Below are positions 1 through 11,364 of a stretch of DNA of 64,000 nucleotides, piece by piece (the stretch's first letter is position 1; each line of letters opens with the position of its first letter). The stretch lies in NCBI RefSeq assembly GCF_905220365.1, contig NC_061135.1:3179501-3243500 (forward strand), written 5' to 3'. The stretch comes from Vanessa cardui (Eukaryota > Arthropoda > Insecta > Lepidoptera > Nymphalidae). Under the pieces are notes generated by a model. The model saw only the letters and a list, made by a program, of their open reading frames with translations. It did not search any database and was not told the origin of the DNA. A program made the translations under genes and the position numbers.

Positions 1-292
1 TACTAAAAATATGCTAAACATTAGGGAGTGCTTTGAGAAACGCAAAATTATTTATTAACGTACTGTTGTACGATAAGGTATGACTTATATCTTCATTGGA
101 ATAGACATAGAGGGAAAATATTCTTTAAGGATCTCCTTTAAAAAAACTTTACCATATATAGTATTGGCATATATTGTTTAAGCCCAAATTAATGTTTTTT
201 TATGGGGTAATTTCCTAAGTCAAATGATTAATAATTAAAAATCATTTAAAAAAAGTTACGAATGTATGCATTTTGAAAATGATAAAACTTAC

Positions 293-548
293 CAAGAACG
301 AAACACGCTGTATAAACTCCACCGCCGAGCGCTGGTTCCAAAAATTCCAAAACGATAAACATTTCGTAATTCAACGAAAACGCCCGAATGACCCCGAAGA
401 CTCCGTTTGCGACGCTCGCGAACACGAGGGCAAGGCGCCGCCCGAACCTGTCCGAGATCAACCCAGTCAGAGGTATCGATATGAAGAATCCAGCATTATG
501 AACTGTTCCGACTAGAGATCTCTTCCAATCTTGACAGCCGAGATTGAA
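293..548 (-). CDS. gene A coding exon 3 (TM2-TM4)
   Basis: Encodes residues 133-217 plus one base, starting FNLGCQDWKRSLVGTVHNAG. It contains ISDRFGRR and ends in the GGGVYTACFVL region. Acceptor TTTTTCAG, donor GTAAGT. The 256-bp length and phases equal gene B exon 3. The next exon, matching the 621-bp exon of gene B, is not found between here and base 1. Confidence 0.93.
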
Positions 549-3500
549 CTGAAAAAGAAAAATATTTTGTACAGTTTCGATTTTTGAATTTTACAACTTA
601 TGAATTTATTTCCCATCAGTGGCTTCGCCCATGTGTGATAGTGGGGGTCAGAATAAGACATGTGGAGTTATGTCCCTTTCTGTCCCAGTACTTTGGGCGA
701 GCTTGGCACTTCTTGCAGTTTTAGTGTCTATATGGTTAGATGCTTTTTGTTTAAACAGAGGGATGTTGACAAATGGCCCACCTATACAAATCAGCATATA
801 GGAACTGATGGATTACATCCCTTACGCCTTTAGTTACAGTGACTTATTCATCCTTCAAACTCGAACTCAATACTATGTATTGCTAGTATTGTGTCATATA
901 AAAACACACTACACCGATGTTTTTGCAAAATTCAAAATCATTTGTGTTAAAATTTGAATTAAATACGTTAATGAGAGATCGCTTAATATTGATCGATTTG
1001 GATAACGCAAACCAAGCCTCCCTCTTCGTTTTTTTTTTCCTTTTATGCTACAGTTTCACGGTACATATACCAAAATAACATTTTTTACAATTTTTGTCGA
1101 TCTATCTGTCTGTTTGTTCCGGCTAATTTCTGGAACGGCTGGACCGATTTTGATGGGACTTTCACTGGCATAAAAACTGATGTAATAGGGAGTAACTTAG
1201 GCTACAATTTTTTTTTGTCATATTCAAAGGCGTACAAGGTCGCGGGCACAGGTAGTACAATAATGTAACAATGAGGAGTAATCTTTTCCAACAGATTTAA
1301 CATACGAGCAATTCTAAATTAGTTGTACAAATGAGTCAATTATGTTTATCTGTAATAACAATCGTATTTTGTTTAACACTAAAGCAGGTGCTAAACAAAA
1401 CATACATACATACATACGAATCAAATAATCACTGTAATTTTGTATGAAATTGACGTTCAATTATGTTTTATAGTCATTTTGTTAGAACGTGTTTTTAATT
1501 TAAAATCTCTTTTAAAATATTTGATATTTTTGTCGGAAGCTATTAACTACTATGTAAATATTCAAATTATAGAGTTGAATGAAAGTTCATTGAACATCGA
1601 TTTATTTATTTTTTAGATACGCAAAGCTAATTAAAAAACACAGGCAACAAATCCCTTTTCAAGAATTGTAATGATGAGGTATTAATACGGGTTTTTTTCC
1701 AAAATATTATTTACTAGTTGTTGCCTGCGGCTCCACTCGAGTTTTAGGGTGTTGGCTGTCATGTGACAGGAAAAAAACATAGCCCATCCTTTCTTGAAGT
1801 TCCAGTTTGCTTCACACCAAATTACATCAAATTCGGTTCATTAGTTTGGTCGTGAAAGGGCAACAGACAGACATACAGACAGAGTTACTTTCATATTTAT
1901 AATATTAATAAAGATTAAAATCATAATTAGTAATAAAAAGCACTTATGAGTCTATTTAGTCAAAGTGTTTTCATTACAAATATTGTCGCTAAATTGGTCA
2001 TTTAAAAGGTTAATTTCTATTAACTTTAAACAACAACAAAACAACAACAACAGCCTGTAAATTCCCACTGCTGGGCTAAAGGCCTCCTCTCCTTTTGAGG
2101 AGAAGGTTTGGAACATATTCCTCCACGCTGTTCCAATGCGGGTTGGTGGAATACACATGTGGCAGAATTTCTATGAAATTTGTCACATGCAGGTTTCCTC
2201 ACGATGTTTTCCTTCACCGTTGAACACGAGATGAATTATAAAGACAAATTAAGCACATGAATCAGCGGTGTTTGCCTGGGTTTTAATTTGGTTTGGGTTT
2301 GACCGCAATCATCGGTTAAGATGCACCTCTGGGTCATCTCGACTCTTAAACTATCTATATATTACTTAAAACATTTACAGGAATTTATGAAAACTTTTTA
2401 GTTCGAGTATTATGTCATAAAGGTATTTTAAACACAGTAATCATTCAGTATGTAGCAATTTCGCAAACAATTTGTTTTTCGATGTAAAGATGATAACTAT
2501 GTTACAACTATGAGATAAATTATGCTTCATAAATATGAAAAATACGAGTTTGATTTCCAAGTGTATTTATTTAAATAAATGTATTGATAAATACACAATC
2601 TTGAACATAAATTTATAATAAATAAAGTTATAGTTTTATATTTTATAATAGCTTCTCAAGATTGTAGTATTGTATAATTTGATTGATGATATTTTAATGT
2701 GCTTGCATGGTTTGATTGTCAGACAAATTCATGAGATAAATTTTTTGATTGCATATTACGACAGATTGCGTTTGCATTTTGCAGTGTAGTGTACTGTGAC
2801 GAATTGACAAGTCTCCATGGGATTCTGGATTTCTCAGATAGGCATGATTGGTATTTTTTCTCGCTGTAGTTGTTATAATAGCAAATAACCACAGCATGGG
2901 TTCACTATCAAGCATTTATAGGTTTCTCATAGCATATTCGAAGACGGTGACCAGATGGTCACCGTCTTAATGTTATTACTGAAATATATTTCAAGCAGGC
3001 ATCTGTATAATATGTACCCAAGATATATATGAGGGTATGATATGACTTGAGAAACCCACATCTCACAGATCAGATCTCATCATCGATATGTTTTTTGAAA
3101 TAGGTAGTTAGGTTGACTAATAGGCTACCTGATGATAAATCGTCATCTCAACCCACAGAAGCAGTAAGATATATTCGTCATCCCTCACATCTTTTCTCCG
3201 TCACGAATCTTACCAATCGTACATACCCTTCTATCAAGTAGTAAACAATAAAACAATGTATACATTCTATGTAAGTATTAGTAATTATACAACATTATAC
3301 AGCGCTAATCTTCAAAACAATTTTCGCGAGAATTCATTGTTCGATAAGAGCATGAATGTACATTCCGTATTAATCGATTAGACAAACTTATGAGTCTTTT
3401 ATTAATAATAATAATTCAATAAAAAGTTAATTTGTTAAATTTATTTAATATCATTGTTTTCGAAATTAATGTTTCATATTCATTTAACATCATATTTACT

Positions 3501-6500
3501 ACATATAACAAATCTAAAAAATTGATTGACAGTTTGATTAATCTTTAGTTGATTTGACAGATAAAACTCAAGCCCTAGAAGAATGAAATTTCACGAATGT
3601 GTTCTGAATGCAAATGCGTCCTCCATGGAGGTTTCATTAAAGTACGTAATTTTTTAAGTCGATATGACAATTGTTATTTCGGCTTTTGGTTATAAAAAAA
3701 AGTTACTTGTACAAGAATATACTATTTAAATATAGATAAATACTCCACGTTGATTTTTAGGTAGGTGGACTAACAAAGTAAATAAAACTGCGAAAACATT
3801 TGGATTTAGGGAATAAGTGAGACGTGAGACGCAGCATCATCAAACTTTATAGGCTGATGATATATGGTGAACCAATTAATACTGTTAACTACAAATGCTA
3901 TTTACAATGTTAATTGAAAAGTTATTTATACATAAGTAAACTGTCACCACGATGAATATTATTGGCACTATAATAATCATAAGCCCGCTACCATTCATAT
4001 GAATCATAATACGAATTTAAAACGTAAATACGTGCCGTGTACACAACACTGACATCGAAAAAGGTAAATAAACACCCAAAAATAAATAATTGTCATCGAC
4101 ATTTGTTGATACGTTCCATTAAATGAAGGTTATAAATTATAAGCTTATAAACATACACGTAACAGATAACCTTTAGTTAAATCATTTATATCTAGATAGA
4201 CATACGAATAATCAAAGTTTCTCTTGGTGGTAAGACTTTATGCAAGCTCGTCGGGGCAGGTACCACCCACTCTTCAGATATTCTACCGCTAAACAACAGT
4301 ACTCAGTATTGTTGTGTTCCGGTTTGAAGGGTAGTCAGCCAATGTAATTAAAGGCACAAGGGACATAACATAAGTAGTTACCAATAAATACTGATAATTT
4401 TAGAAGTTTCTAATGTGATGTTGCAAATAAATAAATTCTGTAGTAGTATATTCATTATCAACATTGATACCGTGAGTATCCGGGGCGGGTCCCTAGTATT
4501 ATAATGAACAGAAGTACATTGATGTACATAATTATATGTAGAATATCTTATTCGCAAGGATGAAGAGAAAAGTTCGGAGGGACCACGTCAATGATCCTTT
4601 TTATGAATTAATTAAATGATCCGATGAGTGAGGTTTAAGAGGCTTCTCTAAAGCAATGTATTCATATGATTGATGGTATATATTATTATATGTTGTAAAG
4701 CAGATAATAATTACAGACGTCTCGTGGACAAGACACTAGACAATGTTAAAATATCGAGGTCCATCAAACAAAAATAAAAAACATGGTAAACATATCGTTT
4801 TAAAAAACTGTAATAATTACAGAGTTGTATTGAATACCTATAAATATAAATTTGCTAAAATCATTTTTAATTTGGCAGTATAATGACGAGCTATTTTTCT
4901 TTCATCAATAGACGTTGATGATGTTAGATGTGTGTGATCCTTTTTCACATAGTCTCATGTTGCAAATCTTGAAGACTAAGATGTTATGTCCTTTGTGTTT
5001 GTATCTACAAGTAGTAGTATCTTACAATGTATTGCTTTTTGAAGGTAGAATATATTATGAGTGGGTGCTAAATTCCTAGGAGAAACCGTACAAAGTCATT
5101 CCATGATATAAGTCTTTGAGTTTTTAAAATCAACTATGAACCAAGATTTTTTAATTTCTCTTAATATTGAGCAACGTGTTGTCTATATTTGCATAGAACA
5201 ATTATACATATAATATAAATTTGTCACGTAAAAAGGTTTCATAATCATCGCTTTTAAATCGTGAGGCTGTGGTCTACCAAGCAATTTATTTTCTTGATTT
5301 CATAAGGATTTCATAAAGATGGCTGGATGGAATGACGTTCAAGGATATCATATCCTTCCATCCTTTTCTCGTTATCATATTCTACTTTATATAAGAATAC
5401 ACTTTTATTTATTATTATATATTGATTTTCCAAGTAAAAAAATATCACAGGTTCGGAAAAAATAATCTGACCTTAGCTGATAAAAGAATTAAAGACGTAA
5501 CTTTAATAGATAAAAAGTGTATAACGTTTAATGTAGATACAACCTTTATAACACCTACACTAAATAAATAAGTAATGTTTTCAATTTAGTTAGACATAAA
5601 TAACGTTGGTAAGAACACTTTATTTTATTTAAAGATAAATCCCAAGTTAAAAAGGACGTATATTCATCTATGTAATTTACAAGAGAGGATAAAAACTGAA
5701 TATTTTTTAAAGTTTTTTTTAGTAAAATATACATATTCTTCTGTATCCTTCAATTATACGATTTCATTCAATTTGTACATACATTTTAGACCTTATTGCT
5801 CTTACACTGGTGATATGAGGTTTAATAATTAAAAATGATGTTATAACCAACATAATAAGGTCGATAAAAAAATCTTTAGGGACGTGATATATGATCTTTT
5901 AATTGTGGGTAAAGAATTATATCCTCTCGCAAACAAGTGGCAGTATTATAACGTCACAAGCATCATAATAGTTAGTCAATAATATATAAATATCACAACT
6001 TACCTCTTTCACAATAGAATGTTCTTCGAAATACACGTACGAATCGCATTCAATCTCCGAGGATGTGTCGAAATAGTGCGGATAACACGTTTCGTTGTTT
6101 TGGGTGGAGTTTGTGAAGTCGCTGACGTTGAAAAGTGCGTAACGAAGGCATTTCGAGGGAGATCCATCTTCTAAATGCGGTATCGTGAAATTTACATCCG
6201 GGTCTTCACATTCTGGTGTTGAGCATCTGTGAAAAGAGATATTTAGAGGAACGAGATCGATTTTCAAAAATTTTGGACAAATATTGTCCCAATTTCTTGT
6301 AATATCGTATTCACTAATTGTATTATATATCTGATTAATTATTTTAGGATATTAAGAAAAGGGTGTAAGTTGTAAGTCGATTAACAGTATAGTAGTACAG
6401 TAACCGCCTGCAAATTTTCCACTGCTGGGCTAAAGTCCTCTCTCCCTTTGAGGTGAAGATTTGGAGCATATTCCACTACGTGTGGATATGTGTACGTGTA

Positions 6501-9500
6501 TTGTATATGTATACATATCCAATGTGTGGATACACATGTGGCAGAATTTGGTTGAAATTAGGCACATGCAGGTTTCCCCACGATGTTTTTCTTCAACGCC
6601 GAGCACGAGATGAATTATAAACATAAAATAAGTATGAAAATTCTGTAGTTGCATTTTGAACCCACAATCATCGGTTAAGATGCACGCGTTCAAACTACTG
6701 GGTCATCTCGGCTCGATTAACACTGCATATTGTACCATTTTTAATGATAGTAAAGAAAGTGTAATGCAAAACATTTTAACAGTACGAGAGGCAAACGTAA
6801 AATAACTGTACGTAGCGCTTTGTTTTGTGTTATTTTTATAACAGATTTCCCGAAAACACTCCAATGTTTTCATTATTCAAAGATCATTTTCAAATACTCT
6901 CAAACGCTCTTGAAAATAAAATGATCGTCTTAAACTTTTTATAAGAACGATTTACAGACAGCTTGACAAAAAATACTCGCCATGTTTCTTCTTGAGTTTG
7001 AGGTTGTTTATTTTTTAGAACCATTGATAGGATTTGACTATTATTAAAAGGTATTTTAAATAGAAACAAAAATAGAATATTGGAAATACTTTCGTATCAT
7101 ATATAAACTTTCTAAATTAGGTATATAGTGAGTATATAGAAGGGTTGTATATAGGAGTAGGGTTCTTTTCATCAATATCTGAATATTCCTACAACCATAA
7201 CATTCTTGCGCCAGAATATAGAATCATTCAGAGAATTTCTAATATGAAATCATGTAAGAGTTCCTCTCTATGGTTGCTAAATAAGTATGCATTTTATTTA
7301 CTCATTTAAATTTAATGTACAAATGTATGCGATAAAAATTATCATAACCATGAATTAAAACATTTTGACGAAATCTGCATGTGCCGATTGAAAATGTGTG
7401 TATCCAGCAAATTATCTTGGAACAGTGGTGACATAAGCATAAATAACTCAATAGTTAGTTTTTAATGAGACGAAGCATATTCACTTTAGTTTTTCTGATA
7501 TAGATTTATATTTAACTAGCGACCCAGTAATATTTTTATACACAATGTTTAAAGCTTTTTTGTCATTGGACAATAAAAAACCTCTATGTGTTTGCATTTT
7601 AAATCTGTAATATCTTCGAAAATATCCATTTAATTTACATACTAAAAGGGCCGCATTGATTTATATTAAAAAGCAAAGTATTGAAGGATTTAATTGGTAA
7701 AAGATTAACGTTGTATTTTTTAAAATAACTACGTAATGAAGCCATTATTTATCATAAAAAGTTAAGGAAAAAATGTTTACTGTGGGCAACCCTAAGAGGT
7801 AAAGACTAGTGACTTTTTTGAAGACCTTTTTGAAGTGTAAAATACTGTAGGATATTATTTTGGTCTATCTCGTAAGGTTCTACCAGAGTTTGCTATGTAG
7901 GCGCAAAAATGTGTTTATTTACTAAATTTTATTAGAAACCACATTATCTATTAAAATAAAACAAATCAAAATCCGTTGCGTAGTTTCAAAGTTCTAAACA
8001 TGCACAGGGAAATATACACATGGGAAGCGAATTAGCTTAATACTATGTAGTGTAAGTTACTTCATGTTTTGTACTACATTATTTATATGCTTATGCCAAT
8101 CGTAGAAGGTTTAAAATATTTGTATGACAAACATTAGATTTACATATTCAATGCGGTTTGCTAATAACTCGGCTTTATTATGCACTAGAAACAGTTCTTG
8201 TTTTTCAACATTATTAAGTATAACTGAAATGCATTTATGTCACAAATTAATATGAATAGAAGTAAAGTAACAGCCTGTAAATTTCCCACTGCTGGGCTAA
8301 GGCCACTTCTTCTATTAAGGAGAGGGTTTGGAACATATTGCACCACGCTGTTCCAATGCAGGTTGGTGGAATGCACATGCGGCAGAATTTCTATGAAATT
8401 TGTCACATGCAGGTTTCCTCACGACGTTTTCCTTCACCGCCGAGCACGAGAATTATAAACACAAATTAAGCACATATATATAGCGGTGCTTGCCTGGGTT
8501 TGAACCCGCAATCATCGGTTAAAATGCGCGCGTTCTAACCACTGGGCCATCTCGGCTCTTAATATATATCACAGGTTATATACTATCAATGATATAGAGT
8601 CTATTCTATGACAATGTTTGTCTTCAAGAAGAATGTTTGGAAAAGGCGATAAGCATACATAAAATTCACTAATAAACGGGTTAAAAAAATATTCAAATTG
8701 GACTGATCAATCTAGAGATTAGCTCTGTCAATCTCTTGGTCTTCAAATTTTTAGAATAGTGTAGATGTATAATATAAAATTGATTGTCTGGTTTAGTAAC
8801 CATCTTTTAAGACTATAGATTCTGAAATCCAGGGTTCGCATCCCGACTTAAACGAATAGAAAGATATTCTTTTAATTACTATGTTTGTCTGCTGTAAATT
8901 TTGGCGTTTGTGTTCACTGTACACGTTACTATTGTCAGCATACAACAGCTCCATAAAATAGATAAACACGAATATATCAATCTGATTTTCTCATATGTGT
9001 GTATGCGTGTATAAATTTATTACACACCCAAACACATGACTTGCTTCTTTCTTCTTCCTTTTTTAATTCATATAATATTCATGTAATAATAAGTTAAGTA
9101 AGCAAAATTTAAACTTAGAAGAACAGAGTCTTATGGCAGAAGCATTTAATGTTTTAAGGAATTATGCTAATCTTCACTGTATACTGTAATTTGTAAATAT
9201 CGTTTATGAAATAAATATATTTATCAATAGTCTCCAGCCAGCATATTTTTCACTGTTAGGTAAATTTCTTCAATTCAATCATGAAGCAATGGAATATTAA
9301 TTAAATATTATAAAACATTTCATAGAAATACTTTATGATCTTTTTTTCTCAATTAATTTACAATTGCAAATTTAATCTAATTATTTTAAAATATTCGCTT
9401 TAAATTTTTTGATCATTGTTTATTTCTTTCGTATTATTCAATTCGATTTATTTATCTCATTAAATAAATAATAATAATTTCGTAGTTTTTGCGTAATATT

Positions 9501-11224
9501 TTATATATTTTTCTATTTATTTTCACCGAAACTTAAAACAGCCTCTAAATTTCCCACTGCTGGGCTAAGGCATCCTCTCCCTTTTGAGGAAAAGGTTTGG
9601 ACCATATTCCATCACGCTATTCCAATGCGGGTTGGTGGAATACACATGTGGCAGAATTTCAATGAACTTAGACACATGCAGGTTTGCTCACGATGTTTTC
9701 TTTCACCGCCGAGTACGAGATGCATTATAAACATCTCGCAGCTTGCCTGGGTTTGAACCCGCAGTAATAGCTTAAGATGCCGGTGTTCTAACTACTGTGC
9801 TTAAAAAACATATTATTTTTAGTATTTAAAGTAAAACAATTTGTTTAAAGACTTTCGTTATTATAATCAAAGCCACAATCGAATAAATAAAATGCTTTTC
9901 TTATAAACGGTAACGATACTTATGACCCGATCAAGGAACAGCTTTTCAAACTAATCTATCCGATCACAACTCTATCCGAATAATCCGAGTTGGTTTTATG
10001 TGATTATACTGTTTGTAAGTTTACTGGTAATCGATTCACATGATTTGCATTACGATCGTGGTAGGACCTAGCAACGTTCTATTGGTGAGCAGTCCAGCGT
10101 TATTATCGATATTAGACCTCGTAATAATTCAAGTGTTACTGTTGACATAATATTGGCAGATACAGCACCTAAAATAATAATCGATTTTTATAGGACTATA
10201 GCATGCATTTTGGAGAGTACTCGAATTCTCTTTTCGAACTAAATGAGCCATCTCCATTCCTTTATCGAACTACTAGGCACACAAAAGTTTCATCCATACA
10301 TTGTTGACATACCCAAAAGTCGAACTAAACGCTTTGACAGCTCCTTTTTGGTGAGAGTCGCCAAGATTTGGAACGACTTTGTCTATTTTTCCTGATAAGT
10401 TGAACTCCGGAGAATTTAAGAGTAGAGTGAACAGGTTTCTTTTGGATGGGCGTGTACCTCTTTCGTCTTTATATACACTTTCCATTAAGTCAGATGGAAG
10501 ACAAACAAACGCCTTTTCCAATAAAATATGTATAAAAAAATAACTTAGCATTTTAAAGGTCATTTTCTAGTTTTAATTTGTGTCAAATATGTAGGATCGA
10601 ACAGCGTTTGTTTGGCATAAGGGTTTATTGCTACTATACCAGTAACAAGGAATAGTTATGACGTCACAAAATCCGAAATGTCTGATAATAATAGTCATAA
10701 AGTTTACTCCATGGTTACATTATAAATTAGTACTTTTGTTTTGTAACTTTCTTCTTACATAAGACTAAGAGTACGCACATTATCTACAATAATTTATCTA
10801 ATGCATTTCTTCACGTTCTATTTTTGAACGCAAGATAATTTTAAATTTATTGTCTATAATTGAAAATTATGCAATTCTAATTTCAAAATGTAATTCTTTT
10901 TTCTAAATTTTATTAATAACTTAATTGACTTTATTTTTCGCAAACACATATTTTTAAACACAAAATAGTAAAATGACCGTTTTTTTCTATATATAAAACC
11001 TACTTTTTCGTTAATTAATAATTTTAAATTTAAAAGAATGATCGATCTTACTTGTATCTGAGATCCATGGCTTCAAAGTTATACACAGACGAATACATTC
11101 CCGCCAACAATACAGGGAACAAAATCAGGACATAATTGTATATATTGAACTTCCCGAAAGGTCCTAGAATTTGCAATATGTCGTCCACTGTCACTTCGCT
11201 GTCCTTATTCTTCTCTGGATCCAT
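293..11224 (-). CDS. SLC22-type organic cation transporter-like protein, partial (gene A)
   Basis: Three minus-strand exons join in frame: 11224-11052, 6226-6004 and 548-293. The remaining exons should lie left of the window. The visible 217 residues hold a cytoplasmic lead, TM1, the Cys-rich glycosylated loop and TM2-TM4 with SDRFGRR. Exon phases (2, 0, 1) and the 256-bp third exon equal those of gene B, so the two are tandem paralogues in the same orientation. The start ATG at 11224 has A at -3 and G at +4, and is followed by MDPEKNKDSEVTVDDILQIL. The likely role is a plasma-membrane carrier of small organic ions; the substrate is unknown. Introns of about 4.8 and 5.5 kb hold SINEs and LINE remnants. 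Confidence 0.9.
775..895 (-). repeat. old fragment, probably of the 38677 repeat family
   Basis: TGGCCCACCTATACAAATCA then TTAGTTACAGTGACTTATTC and CTTCAAACTCGAACTCAATA, resembling the inverted order of the reference copy. The stretch 549-774 to its left shows nothing I recognise. Confidence 0.35.
1045..1258 (-). repeat. 'TAGCTGTGCCCGCGAC' repeat
   Basis: The minus strand runs from GTGCCCGCGACCTTGTACGC through GTCCAGCCGTTCCAGAAATT to ATTGTAAAAAATGTTATTTTG. Very similar, inverted, to 40632-40855. A common lepidopteran interspersed repeat; class not assigned. Confidence 0.7.
1717..1917 (+). repeat. 'TTGCCTGCGGCTCC...GACAGACATACAGACAGA' repeat
   Basis: Contains GGTGTTGGCTGTCATGTGAC, CATCAAATTCGGTTCATTAG and ACAGACAGACATACAGACAG. 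Related inverted pieces occur at 31366-31530, 46398-46490, 57001-57245 and 62490-62585. Confidence 0.6.
2028..2345 (-). mobile_element. tRNA-headed SINE, GTT tail
   Basis: The sense strand is minus: a tRNA-like head at the right, a body with TTCATCTCGTGTTC, GAGGAAACCTGCATG and TTCTGCCACATGTG, and a 3' part ending CAGCAGTGGG...CAGGCTGTT with a GTT-rich tail at the left. The B-box area is disturbed by a short internal duplication. Lies in intron 2 of gene A. The 100 bp beyond its tail matches the flank of the copy at 23047. Confidence 0.8.
2941..2968. repeat. perfect 12-bp hairpin
   Basis: AAGACGGTGACC (2941-2952), an AGAT loop, and the exact inverse (2957-2968). GGTGACCA is also part of the dispersed repeat at 38677, so this may be a head-to-head remnant of that family. 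Confidence 0.8.
4219..4378 (+). repeat. partial copy of the 38677 repeat family
   Basis: CTTGGTGGTAAGACTTTATG to GGCACAAGGGACATAACAT, the first half of the repeat, in intron 2 of gene A. Confidence 0.68.
4388..4500 (-). repeat. fragment of the 29920 repeat family
   Basis: AATTTTAGAAGTTTCTAATG, AAATTCTGTAGTAGTATATT and CCGGGGCGGGTCCCTAGTAT, inverted; the GCACCCGTG block is altered. It follows the 4219 repeat directly. Confidence 0.5.
4965..5085 (-). repeat. fragment of the 38677 repeat family
   Basis: GACTAAGATGTTATGTCCTT and GAGTGGGTGCTAAATTCCTA in inverted order, in intron 2 of gene A. Confidence 0.42.
6004..6226 (-). CDS. gene A coding exon 2 (extracellular loop)
   Basis: Encodes residues 58-132, from KCSTPECEDPDVNFT to SIVKE, between a TTTTCACAG acceptor and a GTAAGT donor. 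It has several cysteines and sequons (NFT, NVS, NST, NET), as expected for the TM1-TM2 loop of SLC22 carriers. It is 223 bp against 214 bp in gene B, with the same phases. The open frame continuing past both boundaries is intronic. Confidence 0.9.
6389..6713 (-). mobile_element. tRNA-headed SINE with target duplication
   Basis: Same family as the copy at 2028, minus sense, in intron 1 of gene A. Flanked by CGATTAACAGT (6378-6388) and CGATTAACACT (6714-6724), a target duplication with one mismatch. The usual GTTCCAATGCGGG block in the middle is replaced by a GTGTATA-rich stretch (6481-6530). Confidence 0.82.
7517..8052 (+). repeat. long degraded copy, possibly of the 29920 repeat family
   Basis: Starts CTAGCGACCCAGTAATATTT and ends AATCAAAATCCGTTGCGTAG then TTAATACTATGTAGTGT; GTGGGCAACCCTAAGAGG lies between. 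Both ends match the family, while the middle is longer than in the other copies. Lies in intron 1 of gene A. Confidence 0.42.
8136..8202. repeat. short dispersed repeat shared with 54472
   Basis: AGATTTACATATTC...TTGCTAATAACTC...GAAACAGTTCTTG aligns over about 65 bp with 54472-54536 (AGATTTATATATTCC, TTGCTAATAGCTCTG, ACAAACAGCTCTTG). One copy is in gene A intron 1, the other in gene B intron 1. Confidence 0.5.
8261..8558 (-). mobile_element. tRNA-headed SINE, TTACTTTACT tail
   Basis: Full-length minus-sense copy in intron 1 of gene A with a good head (A box TGGCCCAGTGG, B box in GGGTTCAAACCC) and a TTACTTTACTT-type 3' tail, the second tail type of the family. Confidence 0.85.
9536..9800 (-). 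mobile_element. SINE copy lacking part of the head
   Basis: Minus-sense copy in intron 1 of gene A. The body and 3' part are present; the A-box end of the head is lost (it stops at GTGCTTAAAA), and a stretch between body and head is shortened. Confidence 0.75.
10215..10512 (+). pseudogene. LINE reverse transcriptase C-terminal remnant
   Basis: Read on the plus strand with frame changes near 10285 and 10395, this gives YRTTRHTK, then HPYIVDIPKSRTKRFDSSF, LVRVAKIWNDF, and after the second break LNSGEFKSRVNRFLLDG. That order (HP..V..P..RT..., SF..R....WN, FK..VNR) is the C-terminal tail of Jockey-superfamily LINE reverse transcriptases. It lies in the first intron of gene A. The open frame on the opposite strand is a shadow. 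Confidence 0.55.
11052..11224 (-). CDS. gene A coding exon 1 (start, TM1)
   Basis: Encodes residues 1-57, ending EAMDLRY plus two bases, at a GTAAGA donor. The LGPFGKFNIYNYVLILFPVL stretch is the pre-TM1/TM1 region and aligns with the first exon of gene B. No long open frame marks it; it was found by looking for the N-terminal partner of the loop exon. Joining its last two bases to the first base of the next exon makes a Lys codon before CSTPEC. Confidence 0.9.
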
Positions 11225-11297
11225 TTTAATTGAATTAATTGAATAACTCGTTTAGCACATCACTATTTATGTAATTGAATATATTTAATTCGTATTT

Positions 11298-11362
11298 CTA
11301 ACGCGACGCGGCTGTTCAATCGTCGGGGTTATAGTGCGCGAGATTCGATCGATTCATGACTT
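11298..11362 (-). promoter_or_regulatory. possible 5' UTR/promoter patch of gene A
   Basis: About 75-140 bp upstream of the gene A ATG, AT-rich DNA gives way to a short CpG-bearing patch (ACGCGACGCGG, GTCGGGG, GTGCGCGAG) before returning to AT-rich sequence. In this genome that contrast suits a core promoter or 5' UTR. I see no certain TATA box or initiator, so the start of transcription is not fixed. Confidence 0.3.
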
Positions 11363-11364
11363 TT

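Noticed and set aside
10273..10563. Minus-strand 96-codon frame as a gene
   Set aside because: The plus strand of the same bases reads as a LINE C-terminal remnant, which is a better explanation.
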